Positions 29,457 through 38,640 of a DNA stretch of 64,000 nt are shown one piece after another; the first letter of the stretch is position 1, and each line of letters starts with the position of its first letter. The stretch is from Tolypothrix campylonemoides VB511288 (GTDB lineage: Bacteria; Cyanobacteriota; Cyanobacteriia; Cyanobacteriales; Nostocaceae): the NCBI GenBank assembly GCA_000828075.3, contig JXCB02000002.1, positions 1,621,442-1,685,441 on the forward strand. The letters are read 5' to 3'. A model generated the notes under the pieces. It was not told the DNA's origin. It saw nothing but the letters and a program-made list of their open reading frames with translations, and ran no database searches. Both the position numbers and the translations under genes were made by a program.

Positions 29457-29584
29457 AGAGATTCTGAGAAAACAGTAAGAAATATCGCACTTCTAAATGA
29501 TTTGTGAGTAAGTGGTAGGTGGAATTCTTGTTTTGGTCTACCATCTACCAGTTCTATTTTGATAGTTTTGCATAAGCTTTTTTA

Positions 29585-29602
29585 ACCCAGTATCCTCTGG
29601 GT
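29585..29602 (+). terminator. Weak hairpin after M16 peptidase
   Basis: ACCCAG pairs with CTGGGT around a six-base loop, followed by GGCTTTTC. The stem is short and the U-tract only moderate, so this is a tentative terminator. Confidence 0.3.
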
Positions 29603-29716
29603 GGCTTTTCAATTTCATAAGCCTTTGTTTTTTGTATGATGCAAAAAAACGAACCCTCAGCGGAATATCATCATCATACAGGATGACGGAGCTTAAGAGT
29701 TTGTCTTTAGTTAAAA

Positions 29717-29790
29717 CGGGCGCGGCAGGACTCGAACCTGCGGCACTCTGCTTAGAAGGCAGATGCTCTATCCACCTGAGCTACGCGCCC
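29717..29790 (-). tRNA. trnR-UCU: tRNA-Arg (anticodon UCU)
   Basis: The 74-nt minus-strand sequence folds as a standard cloverleaf. The acceptor is GGGCGCG with CGCGCCC, the anticodon stem is TCTGC with GCAGA around loop CTTCTAA, and the T loop is GTTCGAGTC. Anticodon UCU reads AGA/AGG. CCA is not encoded. Confidence 0.96.
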
Positions 29791-29866
29791 AAATAAAGAT
29801 GCTGGCTCACTTTTTAGCTAGCTATCATATTATATCTGTGAACATGAGCAAAACGCAAATGAACTA

Positions 29867-29895
29867 CGTGTAGCCGCCTACGGCTGAGCTACACG
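29867..29895. other. tnpB-side subterminal hairpin / possible omega-RNA end
   Basis: CGTGTAGC pairs with GCTACACG, with an inner GCC/GGC stem. It overlaps the last codons and stop of tnpB. In TnpB systems the guide scaffold (omega RNA) is transcribed from this end of the element, so this hairpin is a candidate part of it. Confidence 0.6.
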
Positions 29896-31116
29896 TTTCT
29901 GACGCTTCATCTGAGCAACTTGCTTGAAGCTTCCGCACCAAGTAGAGGTTGACCCATCAGCGTCTGTAGAGGTACGTTCCATACCCCTTGCGTAATTTAG
30001 CATTACCATTGCTGCGGCAACATCCCTATCACATTGATAACCGCATTTTTCGCAATGATGTACTCTTTGTGCTAATATTTTCTTTTTCTGATGACCGCAA
30101 TTAGGACAAGTTTGAGAAGGCTTAACTTTTTGTGTTGGAATCTCAATATAAAAACCGCCTGCCTCAGTAACTTTATATTTAATCAAGTCTTTGAGGTTCC
30201 CAATCCCCACGTCAAGTAGTGAACGGTTAAGTCCTGATTTTTGACGTTTTCTCTTGCCTTTAGACTTGCGAGTCATCCCTTTAATATTTAACTTCTCAGT
30301 CGCTACCAAGCTATTACAGCTTACTATTTGTGTAGAGACTTTGTGTTGCCAGTCTTGTCTGTGACGTGCAACCTTGGATTGTATTTTAGCTACAGCAACT
30401 GATGCTTTTCTCCAACGTCGTGAAGGTTTCACACCTCTGTTTGGTGGTCTTTTTCTACGACTGGTTTTAGCTATTTTATTGATTTTGGTTTGAGCAATTT
30501 TAACAAATCTGGGATTCTCAATTACATTGCCATTAGAATCTGCAATAGCATGGTGAGTTCCAAAATCTAAGCCAACAGCGCCTGTATCAGTTTGGGGACG
30601 GGTTGGAACACCTGTGGCAACAGTGATTGAAGTATACCATTTACCTTGTTTAAAAATGATTGTACAAGTTTTAGGTTTCCCCCAATCCCGTGCTTGACCT
30701 CGCATTTTTATGTTACCTAAGTTAGATATTTTTAGATAACCATTTTTGCCATTGGTACAAGCTTTCCAGCCAGATATACAAGGATAAGTCCAGCCTTTGT
30801 AATGGCGGCACCCTTTAAATTTTGGATACCCAGACTTGAGCTTAAAGAACCGTTTAAACGCAAAATCAACGCGCTTAACAGTATCCTGCAATGCATGACT
30901 ACCAAGCTCTTTGTATTCTGACCAACATTCCTTAAATTGAGGTAAACAATTTTGTTGATCAAAGTAATCAACTGATTTGCCAAATTTTTTGTAAGAGGTT
31001 TTACGATGTTCAACACAAGCGTTATATAAGTCTTTGTGAAGCCGTCGCCAATAGTGCATTTTGTCGGCTTGTACCTTTGATGGGTAAAGCCTGAAAGTAA
31101 TTCGCTTGGTAGCCAT
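29878..31116 (-). CDS. tnpB: RNA-guided endonuclease TnpB (IS200/IS605 family)
   Basis: The 412-residue protein has the N-terminal helix-turn-helix/wedge region (KRITFRLYPSKVQADKM) and a split RuvC domain. D184 lies in AVGLDFG, E274 in ATEKLNIKGM and the third acid in CDRDVAAAM (D363/D365). A zinc ribbon CPNCG...CEKCG lies at about 337-358. All catalytic residues are present. TnpB nicks or cuts DNA at sites matched by a guide RNA encoded at the element end and helps the transposon persist. The usual Asn after DRD is Ala here. Confidence 0.95.
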   Translation of the reverse strand: MATKRITFRLYPSKVQADKMHYWRRLHKDLYNACVEHRKTSYKKFGKSVDYFDQQNCLPQFKECWSEYKELGSHALQDTVKRVDFAFKRFFKLKSGYPKFKGCRHYKGWTYPCISGWKACTNGKNGYLKISNLGNIKMRGQARDWGKPKTCTIIFKQGKWYTSITVATGVPTRPQTDTGAVGLDFGTHHAIADSNGNVIENPRFVKIAQTKINKIAKTSRRKRPPNRGVKPSRRWRKASVAVAKIQSKVARHRQDWQHKVSTQIVSCNSLVATEKLNIKGMTRKSKGKRKRQKSGLNRSLLDVGIGNLKDLIKYKVTEAGGFYIEIPTQKVKPSQTCPNCGHQKKKILAQRVHHCEKCGYQCDRDVAAAMVMLNYARGMERTSTDADGSTSTWCGSFKQVAQMKRQKRVAQP

Positions 31117-31175
31117 AACATATCGACCTGTCTGTTATATTAGCGATTGTAGTTGTGCGACTATATCATGTCAAT

Positions 31176-31635
31176 ATGCATATTAGGAAAGGCTCTCATA
31201 GCGTGTTTAGCGTGCGGTTGCACTTTGTCTTTGTAACTCACTATAGACGAAAAGTCTTAAACACAAAAATGCTCGACCGATTAAAAGAAATGGTCGAGCA
31301 AGTATCAAACAAAATGGATTGTCAGTTAATTGAGTTTAATGGTGAATCAGACCATGTACACATCCTGTTAGATTTCCATCCTAAAAACTCGATTGCTGCT
31401 GTAGTAGGAAGCCTAAAAAGCTCTACAGCAAGAATGTTAAAAAAAGAATTTCCTGAAGAAGTAAAGAAGTATTATTCCCTCCGTTTTTATTCCTGGAGGG
31501 GATTTTATTGCCTTTTTGACACAAGTGCGCAAGCCTGAATTTATAACTAGCAACTTGGGTTACTATGTGTCCTCTTGTGGAGGCGCACCGATAGAAGTCC
31601 TAAAGAAATATATCCAAAATCAAGCTCGACCCTGA
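31176..31635 (+). pseudogene. tnpA: IS200-type Y1 transposase TnpA, frameshifted
   Basis: The first frame (ATG 31176 to the stop at 31536-31538) gives the HUH core, with SDHVHILLDF. After KKYY the sequence stops looking like TnpA. The family C-terminus reappears in a different (+1) frame, where SSCGGAPIEVLKKYIQNQ ends at TGA 31633-31635. That part holds the catalytic tyrosine helix, so the first-frame product lacks the nucleophile. The segment 31468-31550 between the two parts seems altered as well. I call it inactive unless programmed frameshifting rescues it. Confidence 0.8.
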
Positions 31636-31636
31636 C

Positions 31637-31687
31637 GCGCTATCCTTCCCTACCCTCAGCCGAAGGCGGGGTAGGGAAGGATAGCGC
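31637..31687. other. tnpA-side perfect palindrome
   Basis: A 19-bp perfect inverted repeat (GCGCTATCCTTCCCTACCC and its complement) flanks a 13-base loop that itself holds GCC/GGC. It begins two bases after the old tnpA stop and probably marks the element's second end. It could also act as a terminator. Confidence 0.7.
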
Positions 31688-31794
31688 AATACGTTCAAAA
31701 TTATTGCACATTTCACATTGGTAAAGCTAAGATCCAAGTCGTCGCAAGAGTTAGTAAATGTACACCGAAAATAAAAAAATGGGGAATAGGTTAG

Positions 31795-31899
31795 TATAGC
31801 AGGGGACTAGGGACTGGGGACTGGGGACTGGGTCAAAAGTCTTTTTGTGTCTAGGTTGTATCATCTGTTAGCGTCGTACGCACCTTGGCTGTTGCTATA
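31795..31899 (+). repeat. 105-bp TATAGCA element, copy 1
   Basis: It runs from TATAGCAGGGGACTAGGGAC to CTTGGCTGTTGCTATA. The same 105-bp unit is present in opposite orientation at 48515-48619, with high similarity across its length. Ends are short inverted repeats (TATAGCA with TGCTATA), which suggests a non-autonomous mobile element. It contains CTGGGGA low-complexity copies. Confidence 0.8.
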
Positions 31900-32057
31900 A
31901 TATTGTTTTGTCAATGGGTTTGCTAAGGCAAACACAAAGAAAGCGAACACCAAGCGCAAGCGCAAGCAACTTGCGTACTTAGGAGAATATTTTCTGTATA
32001 AAGAATGCCTGGGTGAGGAGTTATTCCTAGTGTGATGTTGATTGTGAAACGGCAAAA

Positions 32058-32152
32058 TATAGCAATCCTAAATGATTTATAAAAATTTTTATTCCCTGTT
32101 GCCTGTTCCCTGCCCTCATAAGGCAATTTACAACTCAAATAGGACTGCTATA
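32058..32152 (+). repeat. TATAGCAATCC element, copy 1 (95 bp)
   Basis: The ends TATAGCAATCCTAAAT and AAATAGGACTGCTATA are imperfect inverted repeats. The interior carries CCCTGTTCCCTG low-complexity sequence. A longer copy lies in the same orientation at 45689-45797. It shares the TATAGCA terminus with the 31795/48515 family, so both may depend on one transposase. The gap 31690-32273 contains these repeats and no gene. Confidence 0.75.
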
Positions 32153-32273
32153 TTGAAATATCTACCATCTAGCACGTAACACTGGCTCATAAGAACCCAA
32201 AAACATACATATCTGCTCACACAAGCTTTTCAAGCTGTTGTATAGATTTGCATAGGTTTTTAGGAGCGGTTGA

Positions 32274-33596
32274 CTAACCTCCATATAACATCTCATTACG
32301 ATTGGCTGCCCCTAATTGGGGTAATATGTTGACGGTTATGTGGGGAGCAAGGGTAGCAGGGACACTTGGAGCAACTTGTAGCCGTTGCGAAAGACGTTGT
32401 AAGAATTGGTCTTGCCCTGTACGGAAACCTGAGACATTCGTACCACGGTTAATAATAGCAAACCAGACCAAACCGCGATCGCGTGTGGGCATTACACCTG
32501 CTAAAGCACTGACATCGCGCAGAGTGCCAGTTTTCATGACAGTGGCAACGGGTAGGTGTCTGGAGTGCATCGTTCCCCGATTGTCGAATCCTGAGACGGG
32601 AAATAAGTCAGCCAAACTCAACTGATGAGTAAGTGCTTCCTGTTGAATTGCCATTAACATAGCACAAGCTGCTCTGGGGGAAATGCGATTTTCCTGTCCT
32701 AGTCCTGAACCGTTGATTAACTGAATTTCTGATTGCGGTACCCTTGCAAGCGCTGCTGCTGTTGATTGTACTACCGGCGCTCCTCCTACAGCCTCTGCCA
32801 GCATTTGAGCCATTTCATTGTTGCTGAAAACGTTCATCTCCCTGATGATTTGCTTTAAGGGGAGCGAGTAGTGACGCAGCAGCAAGGTAGATTGGGGATT
32901 TGCTTGAGCTTCTACTTTCACTCCAGAAGCAATGACAACTTGAGGCTTGGGAGTTCCTTTTGGCATCAGCGAGTGTTGGAAAGCGACTCCACGAGACCAA
33001 GTGGCAGAATTCAATGCTTGTTTGAGCAACTGACCTGCTAACAGTGGATTACGTTGGAAATTCATGGCAAAATTGCCAGTAATGACCAAATTTCCTGTGA
33101 TCCGCTTAATACCCATCTTGTTGAGACTATTACCAAGGGCGATCGCTTCCTCCCACACAAACAACGGATCGCCGCCACCAGTAATTACCAAATCGCCTTG
33201 TAATACCCCATTTTGCAATGGTCCTGTCGCACTCACCAAAGTTTGAAATTGGTGATCTGGTCCAAAATTCTTTAAAGCAACCAGTGAGGTGGCTATTTTG
33301 GTTAAGGAAGCAGCCGGCAGAGGAACCGTACCTTGGTGATTACCCATGAGCATAGGTCCTGATTGTATCCAAATTCCCTGGCTCTGGGTTTGATTCGCTG
33401 CCACTAATTTCAATGTTTGCAGCCCCTTGAGATATTCCAGCACTGTAGTAGCCCCAGCTGGATTTGGATCGGTGGCGACAACCAAGCCAGGGCTACCTTG
33501 CCAAGCGAATAGATCCAAAGCATTTATCGGCTTAACTTGTACCCCAGCCATTTCGAGCCAAAAAGAAATTAAACCTGAACCAAACAATTCCAGCAT
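32274..33596 (-). CDS. dacB: D-alanyl-D-alanine carboxypeptidase/endopeptidase (PBP4-like, family S13)
   Basis: The 440-residue protein shows the three penicillin-binding motifs: SxxK (S97-L-T-K100), SNN within NVFSNNEMA, and KTG within VMKTGTLRD. The insertion between SxxK and SxN is that of class C PBPs. It trims D-Ala from peptidoglycan stem peptides or cleaves cross-links. The N-terminus is only weakly hydrophobic, so the export route is not clear. ATG 33596 is supported by AGAGGA six to seven bases upstream. Confidence 0.9.
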   Translation of the reverse strand: MLELFGSGLISFWLEMAGVQVKPINALDLFAWQGSPGLVVATDPNPAGATTVLEYLKGLQTLKLVAANQTQSQGIWIQSGPMLMGNHQGTVPLPAASLTKIATSLVALKNFGPDHQFQTLVSATGPLQNGVLQGDLVITGGGDPLFVWEEAIALGNSLNKMGIKRITGNLVITGNFAMNFQRNPLLAGQLLKQALNSATWSRGVAFQHSLMPKGTPKPQVVIASGVKVEAQANPQSTLLLRHYSLPLKQIIREMNVFSNNEMAQMLAEAVGGAPVVQSTAAALARVPQSEIQLINGSGLGQENRISPRAACAMLMAIQQEALTHQLSLADLFPVSGFDNRGTMHSRHLPVATVMKTGTLRDVSALAGVMPTRDRGLVWFAIINRGTNVSGFRTGQDQFLQRLSQRLQVAPSVPATLAPHITVNILPQLGAANRNEMLYGG

Positions 33597-34501
33597 GCTT
33601 CATTCCTCTGTAGAATGTGCTACTTTATTTACTGTATTATTATGTAAGTGTTTCATGCCGCTAAGCATTGAGTCATGATAACTGGTGATTTTGCCTTGTG
33701 AAAGTGGGACACATAATAAAGTTTTTGTAGAAAGCATAACCCTCACTTCATGCATATCTAAAAATAGGGCTTTCATCTCACACTCTTAGTTCATCTAATA
33801 CTTAATGTCAGGGTATCTATTTATCGGCTTGCGGTCTGTTGTTGCCTAGATTCCAATCTACATTCTCTCCTAAAACATACACTGAGATTCTTCCCTGAAA
33901 GTACAAACAGAAACTTTAGGGAAAGAGTGATTTTACTGTTTTAGGAGAACCAAGGTAGATTTTGAGAAACAATGGATGATGTGAAAAAATGAAGCAGCAG
34001 GATGAAAAATGAAAAATTTATACCTCTTACATCATTTTTCTGCCTTTTCCAAGTTGCTTCTACCAAGACGCAAGCCGTCCTGCAGGAGAAGACACACTTT
34101 TGCGTTTACTTCATCCTTCTCAATTCAGCTTTCAATTAACGAGCGTTTTGTCTATCCAACATCTTCCTGAGATCAGGACTTCAATCAGGCTATTTTTTTG
34201 ATTTTAAGCACCCATGTGCTTTTTGTACCAAAAAATGCTATGTCACCTGAAAACTACTAAACTTTATCTTCCGTGCCGTGATTTTACTCCTCAGTTATAG
34301 AGGTAATTCATGCTATGTTGGGCTTGGCAGAGCCTCTTAAGAAAGGATGAAAGAAAGGGTAAACGACAAAGGATAAAGGACGAAAACTTTATACTTCATG
34401 TTTCACACTTTATAGTTGATTTTTTTGCCTTCATCAGAACATCTACGACTTTCAGCTGAGGCATCTGGTAAAATTTGTAAGGTTTCTAGAAGCTCTGAGC
34501 A
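33597..34501. other. Long intergenic region between dacB and plsX
   Basis: In this 905-bp gap between divergent genes I see no open frame with family resemblance. Its main feature is the long inverted repeat at 33855-33961. The stretch 34355-34400 is purine-rich low complexity (AAAGGATGAAAGAAAGGG and similar). The plsX promoter should lie in the last 100-200 bp. Confidence 0.45.
33855..33961. repeat. 107-bp long imperfect inverted repeat
   Basis: The left arm begins AATCTACATTCTCTCCTAAA and the right arm ends GTTTTAGGAGAACCAAGGTA plus GATT. The 12-bp core TCTCCTAAAACA and outer AATCTAC are perfectly complementary, and an inner pair (CTTCCCTGAAAG with CTTTAGGGAAAG) continues the stem. It may be a small mobile element or a structured RNA. 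Confidence 0.7.
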
Positions 34502-35527
34502 ATGGGATCGACTTGCGTACGGATAGCAATTGACGCAATGGGAGGGGATCACGCACCCAGTGAAATCGTTGCTGGCGCACTGCGGGCACGAGAAGAATTG
34601 GGTGTGAAAGTATTATTGGTGGGCGATCCCCAACAAATAGAAAGCAAACTGCCGCCAAAAATAAATATGGCGCAGTTGGAGATCGTTCCTGCCCAGGATG
34701 CGATCGCAATGGATGAGGAGCCTTTAAGCGGCATCAGACGCAAACCCAAGGCTTCAATCAACGTAGCAATGGATCTGGTAAAACAAAAGCAGGCAGATGC
34801 TGTGGTTTCTGCTGGTCACTCTGGAGCAGCAATGGCAGCAGCTTTGCTCCGGTTGGGACGACTACCAGGAATTGACCGTCCAGCAATTGGTGCGGTACTT
34901 CCCACGATGGTAGCAAGTAAGCCAGTCCTCATACTTGATGTCGGCGCAAACGTAGACTGTCGTCCTAAATTTTTAGAGCAGTTTGCTGTTATGGGGTCGG
35001 TTTACAGTGAGTATGTCCTGGGTATTCCAAAACCTTTAGTGGGTTTATTGAATATCGGTGAAGAAGACAGCAAAGGCAATGATGCAGCTGTTCGTGCTCA
35101 CCAACTGCTGCGTGAAAATTCCCGAATTACTTTTGTTGGCAATGCTGAAGGACGTGATGTCCTTTCTGGTGACTTTGATGTGATTGTGTGCGATGGATTT
35201 GTGGGCAATGTGCTGTTAAAATTTGCCGAAGCAGTCGGGAAAGTCATGCTGCAAATTGTGCGAGAAGAGTTACCTCAAGGATTGCACGGTCAAATTGGTA
35301 CAGCAATTTTAAAACCAAATTTGAAGCGAATTAAGCAGCGCATGGATCACGCAGAACATGGAGGTGCTTTACTTTTAGGTGTTGACGGAATTTGCATTAT
35401 TAGCCACGGTAGCTCTCAAGCACCTTCGATTTTTAATGCAATTCGTATGGCAAAAGAAGCTGTAGATAACCAAGTGCTGGACAGAATTCAGTCACGATAT
35501 CAAAGCATTCAGCGCGAAAGTGGTTAG
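34502..35527 (+). CDS. plsX: Phosphate acyltransferase PlsX
   Basis: The 341-residue protein begins with RIAIDAMGGDHAP, the PlsX signature. It also has VVSAGHSGAAMAAALLRLGR and DVGANVDCRPKFLEQFA. It converts acyl-ACP to acyl-phosphate at the membrane, feeding glycerol-3-phosphate acylation. It leads the plus-strand lipid cluster plsX-fabH-fabD-plsC, with gaps of about 100 bp. Confidence 0.97.
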   Translation: MGSTCVRIAIDAMGGDHAPSEIVAGALRAREELGVKVLLVGDPQQIESKLPPKINMAQLEIVPAQDAIAMDEEPLSGIRRKPKASINVAMDLVKQKQADAVVSAGHSGAAMAAALLRLGRLPGIDRPAIGAVLPTMVASKPVLILDVGANVDCRPKFLEQFAVMGSVYSEYVLGIPKPLVGLLNIGEEDSKGNDAAVRAHQLLRENSRITFVGNAEGRDVLSGDFDVIVCDGFVGNVLLKFAEAVGKVMLQIVREELPQGLHGQIGTAILKPNLKRIKQRMDHAEHGGALLLGVDGICIISHGSSQAPSIFNAIRMAKEAVDNQVLDRIQSRYQSIQRESG

Positions 35528-35625
35528 CAGCAGTCACTAGTCATTTGTCATTTGTAATAACTCCAGACTAAAGACTAAGGACTAAAGACTAAGGACAGAA
35601 CGCTGATAGCTTTGGAGATGCTAGA

Positions 35626-36618
35626 GTGCAAAATTTAGGAATAGCAATCACAGGAAGTGGATCAGCAGTACCAGCAACTTTCCTGGATAACCAGTCACTT
35701 ACAGCACTGGTTGAAACATCAGACGATTGGATTACCACAAGAACAGGAATTCGTCAACGGCGGTTGGCTTCTTCAAGTCAAACCTTAGCTGAGCTTGCCA
35801 CTGCCGCTAGTCAGCAGGCGATCGCGGCTGCTGGAATCAACCCACAAGACTTGGATTTGATTCTACTAGCAACCTCTACTCCTGATGACTTGTTTGGCAC
35901 TGCTTGTAAAATCCAAGCTCAATTAGGAGCCACCAAAGCGGTAGCCTTTGACTTAACAGCAGCCTGCTCTGGCTTTGTGTTTGGACTGGTTACAGCTGCC
36001 CAATATATTAGGACAGGCGTTTATCAGAACGTACTCCTGATTGGAGCGGATATTCTCTCTCGTTGGGTAGATTGGCAAGACCGACGTACTTGTGTATTGT
36101 TCGGTGATGGTGCTGGGGCTGTGGTCATGCAGGCGAATGAGAAAGATTGCTTGCTGGGATTTGAACTCAGAAGCGACGGAACTCAGAACGACTGCCTCAA
36201 CCTTGCCTACACACCCGAAGCCAAAGAACTTACCCAAGGGATCAACGTTGGTAAAGGCAACTTCCAACCCATCACTATGAACGGCAAAGAAGTGTACCGC
36301 TTTGCTGTACAAAAAGTGCCAGAAGTTATTGACAAAGCTTTGTTCCGCGCCAACCTGAGCGTTGACCAAATAGATTGGCTACTCTTGCATCAAGCAAATC
36401 AGCGTATTCTCGACGCTGTGCGAGAGCGCTTGAACATTCCAGAACAAAAAGTTATTAGTAATCTTGCCAACTATGGCAACACCTCTGCCGCCTCCATTCC
36501 CCTTGCCTTAGATGAAGCAGTGCGGCAAGACAAAATTAAGCCGGGTGACATCATTGCCACCTCTGGCTTTGGTGCTGGACTGACTTGGGGTGCAGCAATA
36601 TTCCAATGGGGAAGGTAG
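35626..36618 (+). CDS. fabH: Beta-ketoacyl-ACP synthase III
   Basis: The 330-residue thiolase-fold protein has the catalytic Cys in DLTAACSGFVFGL, His in LLHQANQRI and Asn in NYGNTSAASIPLAL. It condenses acetyl-CoA with malonyl-ACP to start fatty acid synthesis. The start is GTG 35626, with GGAG ten bases upstream. Its neighbours plsX and fabD are the usual cyanobacterial partners. Confidence 0.96.
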   Translation: MQNLGIAITGSGSAVPATFLDNQSLTALVETSDDWITTRTGIRQRRLASSSQTLAELATAASQQAIAAAGINPQDLDLILLATSTPDDLFGTACKIQAQLGATKAVAFDLTAACSGFVFGLVTAAQYIRTGVYQNVLLIGADILSRWVDWQDRRTCVLFGDGAGAVVMQANEKDCLLGFELRSDGTQNDCLNLAYTPEAKELTQGINVGKGNFQPITMNGKEVYRFAVQKVPEVIDKALFRANLSVDQIDWLLLHQANQRILDAVRERLNIPEQKVISNLANYGNTSAASIPLALDEAVRQDKIKPGDIIATSGFGAGLTWGAAIFQWGR

Positions 36619-36734
36619 GAATTGGCGACTGGACACTGGCGATTGGGGATTAAGTTTTTTCATACCCAATCGTTATTTTCTAGCTAATTTCCACTTCCCA
36701 AAACTCATGACTCATGACCAATGACTAATGACCA

Positions 36735-37613
36735 ATGACTAAAACTGCATGGGTGTTTCCTGGGCAAGGTTCCCAGTCCCAGAAAATGGGAATAGACTTA
36801 TTAGATGTGCCATCCGCGAAAGATAAATTTGCCCAAGCGGAGGACATCTTGGGCTGGTCTGTGATGGAAATATGTCAGGATGCCGAAAAGTTATCGCATA
36901 CTCTGTATACACAGCCTTGTCTATACGTTGTAGAGAGTATTCTTGCTGATATATTGCAACAAAAAGAACAACCAAATTTAGTTGCAGGTCATAGTTTAGG
37001 AGAATACGTCGCTCTCTACGTGGCTGGCGTGTTCGAGTGGTCGGCTGGGTTGCGCTTGGTGAAACGTCGTGCTGAACTTATGGACAGGGCCGCAGGTAGC
37101 GGGATGATGGCGGCTTTAATGAATTTTGATCGCGAACAGTTGGAAAAAGTCATTGCTGAAACTCCCGACGTAGTGCTGGCTAACGATAACAGCCCAACTC
37201 AAGTGGTCATATCAGGTACACCCGCAGCAGTAGAAGCCGTGATGTCCCAAGTCAAGGCAAAGCGTGCTAAGCCCTTGAATGTTTCTGGAGCCTTTCACTC
37301 ACCCTTAATGGCAGCAGCAGCTACTGAATTCCAAGATATTTTAGAATCTGTCGAATTTCAACAAGCTTTTGTACCAGTATTATCAAACATAGAACCAGTT
37401 CCCGCTGTTGATGCGACTGTTTTGAAACAGCGTTTGGTACAACAGATGACTGGGGGAGTGCGGTGGCGAGAAATTTCACTAGCACTACCAGAAATTGGCA
37501 TCGAGCGAGTGGTAGAAATTGGTCCTGGTAACGTGCTAACTGGTTTAATTAAACGTACTTGCCCTGACTTGATTTTAGAAAATATGCGCAGTCTAGCTGA
37601 GCTAGGAATATAG
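36735..37613 (+). CDS. fabD: Malonyl-CoA:ACP transacylase
   Basis: The 292-residue protein begins TKTAWVFPGQGSQSQKMG. The catalytic Ser lies in AGHSLGEYVAL, and the active-site His in GAFHSPLM. It loads malonyl groups onto ACP for chain elongation. The 117-bp gap after fabH contains CATGACCAATGACTAATGAC repeats rather than regulatory motifs I can recognise. Confidence 0.96.
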   Translation: MTKTAWVFPGQGSQSQKMGIDLLDVPSAKDKFAQAEDILGWSVMEICQDAEKLSHTLYTQPCLYVVESILADILQQKEQPNLVAGHSLGEYVALYVAGVFEWSAGLRLVKRRAELMDRAAGSGMMAALMNFDREQLEKVIAETPDVVLANDNSPTQVVISGTPAAVEAVMSQVKAKRAKPLNVSGAFHSPLMAAAATEFQDILESVEFQQAFVPVLSNIEPVPAVDATVLKQRLVQQMTGGVRWREISLALPEIGIERVVEIGPGNVLTGLIKRTCPDLILENMRSLAELGI

Positions 37614-37725
37614 AAAAACTCGGGGAAGCAGGGAAACAAGCGCAGCAGGGGAGTTGAAATTAATCTCCCTCACTCCCTCACTTCCTCCCTCCCTCACTCC
37701 CTCCCTCACTCCTTCTCACTCCACT

Positions 37726-38364
37726 ATGTCTCAAAGCCGCGAACCGTTTGCCAGTCTGTTACTTTACCACGCTTTGAAGTGGTCAGTGGTCAGTCCCATA
37801 CTCCACGGTTACTTTCAAGGACGGATCTATGGTGCCGAAAATGTCCCTAAAACCGGACCACTGGTGGTAGTCAGCAATCATGCGAGTAACTATGACCCAC
37901 CAATTGTTTCTAATTGCGTACGCCGTCCAGTGGCGTATATGGCAAAGGAAGAATTGTTTAAAATCCCGATTTTCAGTAAAGCAATTCAGTTATACGGTGC
38001 TTATCCGGTAAGTCGGGGTAGTAGCGATCGCACTGCTATCCGGGCAGCTATGAAGTATCTTGATGACGGATGGGCTGTAGGTATTTTTTTACAAGGAACC
38101 CGCACTCCCGACGGACGCATTACAGATCCTAAACGGGGTGCAGCGCTGATTGCTGCTAAAGCCAAAGTTCCACTTTTGCCCGTGTGTTTGTGGGGAACCC
38201 AGGCGATCGAGCAAAAAGGTTCGATAACTCCTCGTCCAGTTCCAGTAACAGTGCGAATTGGCGATTTGATTGATGCTCCCAGTTCCACTGATAAACACGA
38301 ATTGGAGGCGATAACACAAAAGTGTGCAGCAGTGATTAACGCGCTCCACGATTTGGGAAGATAA
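37726..38364 (+). CDS. plsC: 1-acyl-sn-glycerol-3-phosphate acyltransferase
   Basis: The protein has the acyltransferase motif NHASNYDP (NHX4D) and the later block FLQGTRTPDGRI, typical of PlsC. It makes phosphatidate from lysophosphatidate, which suits its place in the plsX-fabH-fabD cluster. The open frame extends upstream to TTG 37654, but those 24 codons (Leu-Thr-Pro-Ser rich) are translated low-complexity CCCTCACT repeat, so I start at ATG 37726. Confidence 0.92.
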   Translation: MSQSREPFASLLLYHALKWSVVSPILHGYFQGRIYGAENVPKTGPLVVVSNHASNYDPPIVSNCVRRPVAYMAKEELFKIPIFSKAIQLYGAYPVSRGSSDRTAIRAAMKYLDDGWAVGIFLQGTRTPDGRITDPKRGAALIAAKAKVPLLPVCLWGTQAIEQKGSITPRPVPVTVRIGDLIDAPSSTDKHELEAITQKCAAVINALHDLGR

Positions 38365-38640
38365 TTTGGAAAAGCCGGAAAATATGCTTAAAGGAAGTGG
38401 CAAGAGCAGCTAAATTTGTGTCACTTTAAAACCATGCGATTTTTGATTTTAGATGTTAAATCGCTAATGGGCATAAATAATTATCTAAAAATTGATATAT
38501 TTTTTGCGTCCACCGCTCGGGAAATAATACCACAAACCCCGAATCTAAAATCTTCAGTTCAAACTTGTGCTTGTTCCAGGCTGCTGGGCGCAATTAATCA
38601 TATCTTAGGCTCTTTTTTAAGCATACTTCCTAAACAGTAT

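Larger units (their letters stand above)
29862..31687. mobile_element. IS200/IS605-family insertion sequence (tnpB intact, tnpA broken)
   Basis: The element has the divergent tnpB (minus) and tnpA (plus) arrangement and a hairpin near each end (29867-29895 and 31637-31687), as expected for subterminal palindromes of the family. Exact ends cannot be fixed without comparing an empty site; elements of this family make no target duplication. It lies upstream of tRNA-Arg(UCU). Confidence 0.85.

Noticed and set aside
30732-31121. 129-codon minus-strand open frame overlapping tnpB
   Set aside because: It is a shadow of tnpB in another frame with no family resemblance.
38416-38640. 75-codon N-terminal extension of the AI-2E-family permease
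   Set aside because: The translation is not hydrophobic or conserved, and the family-like sequence begins right after ATG 38641.
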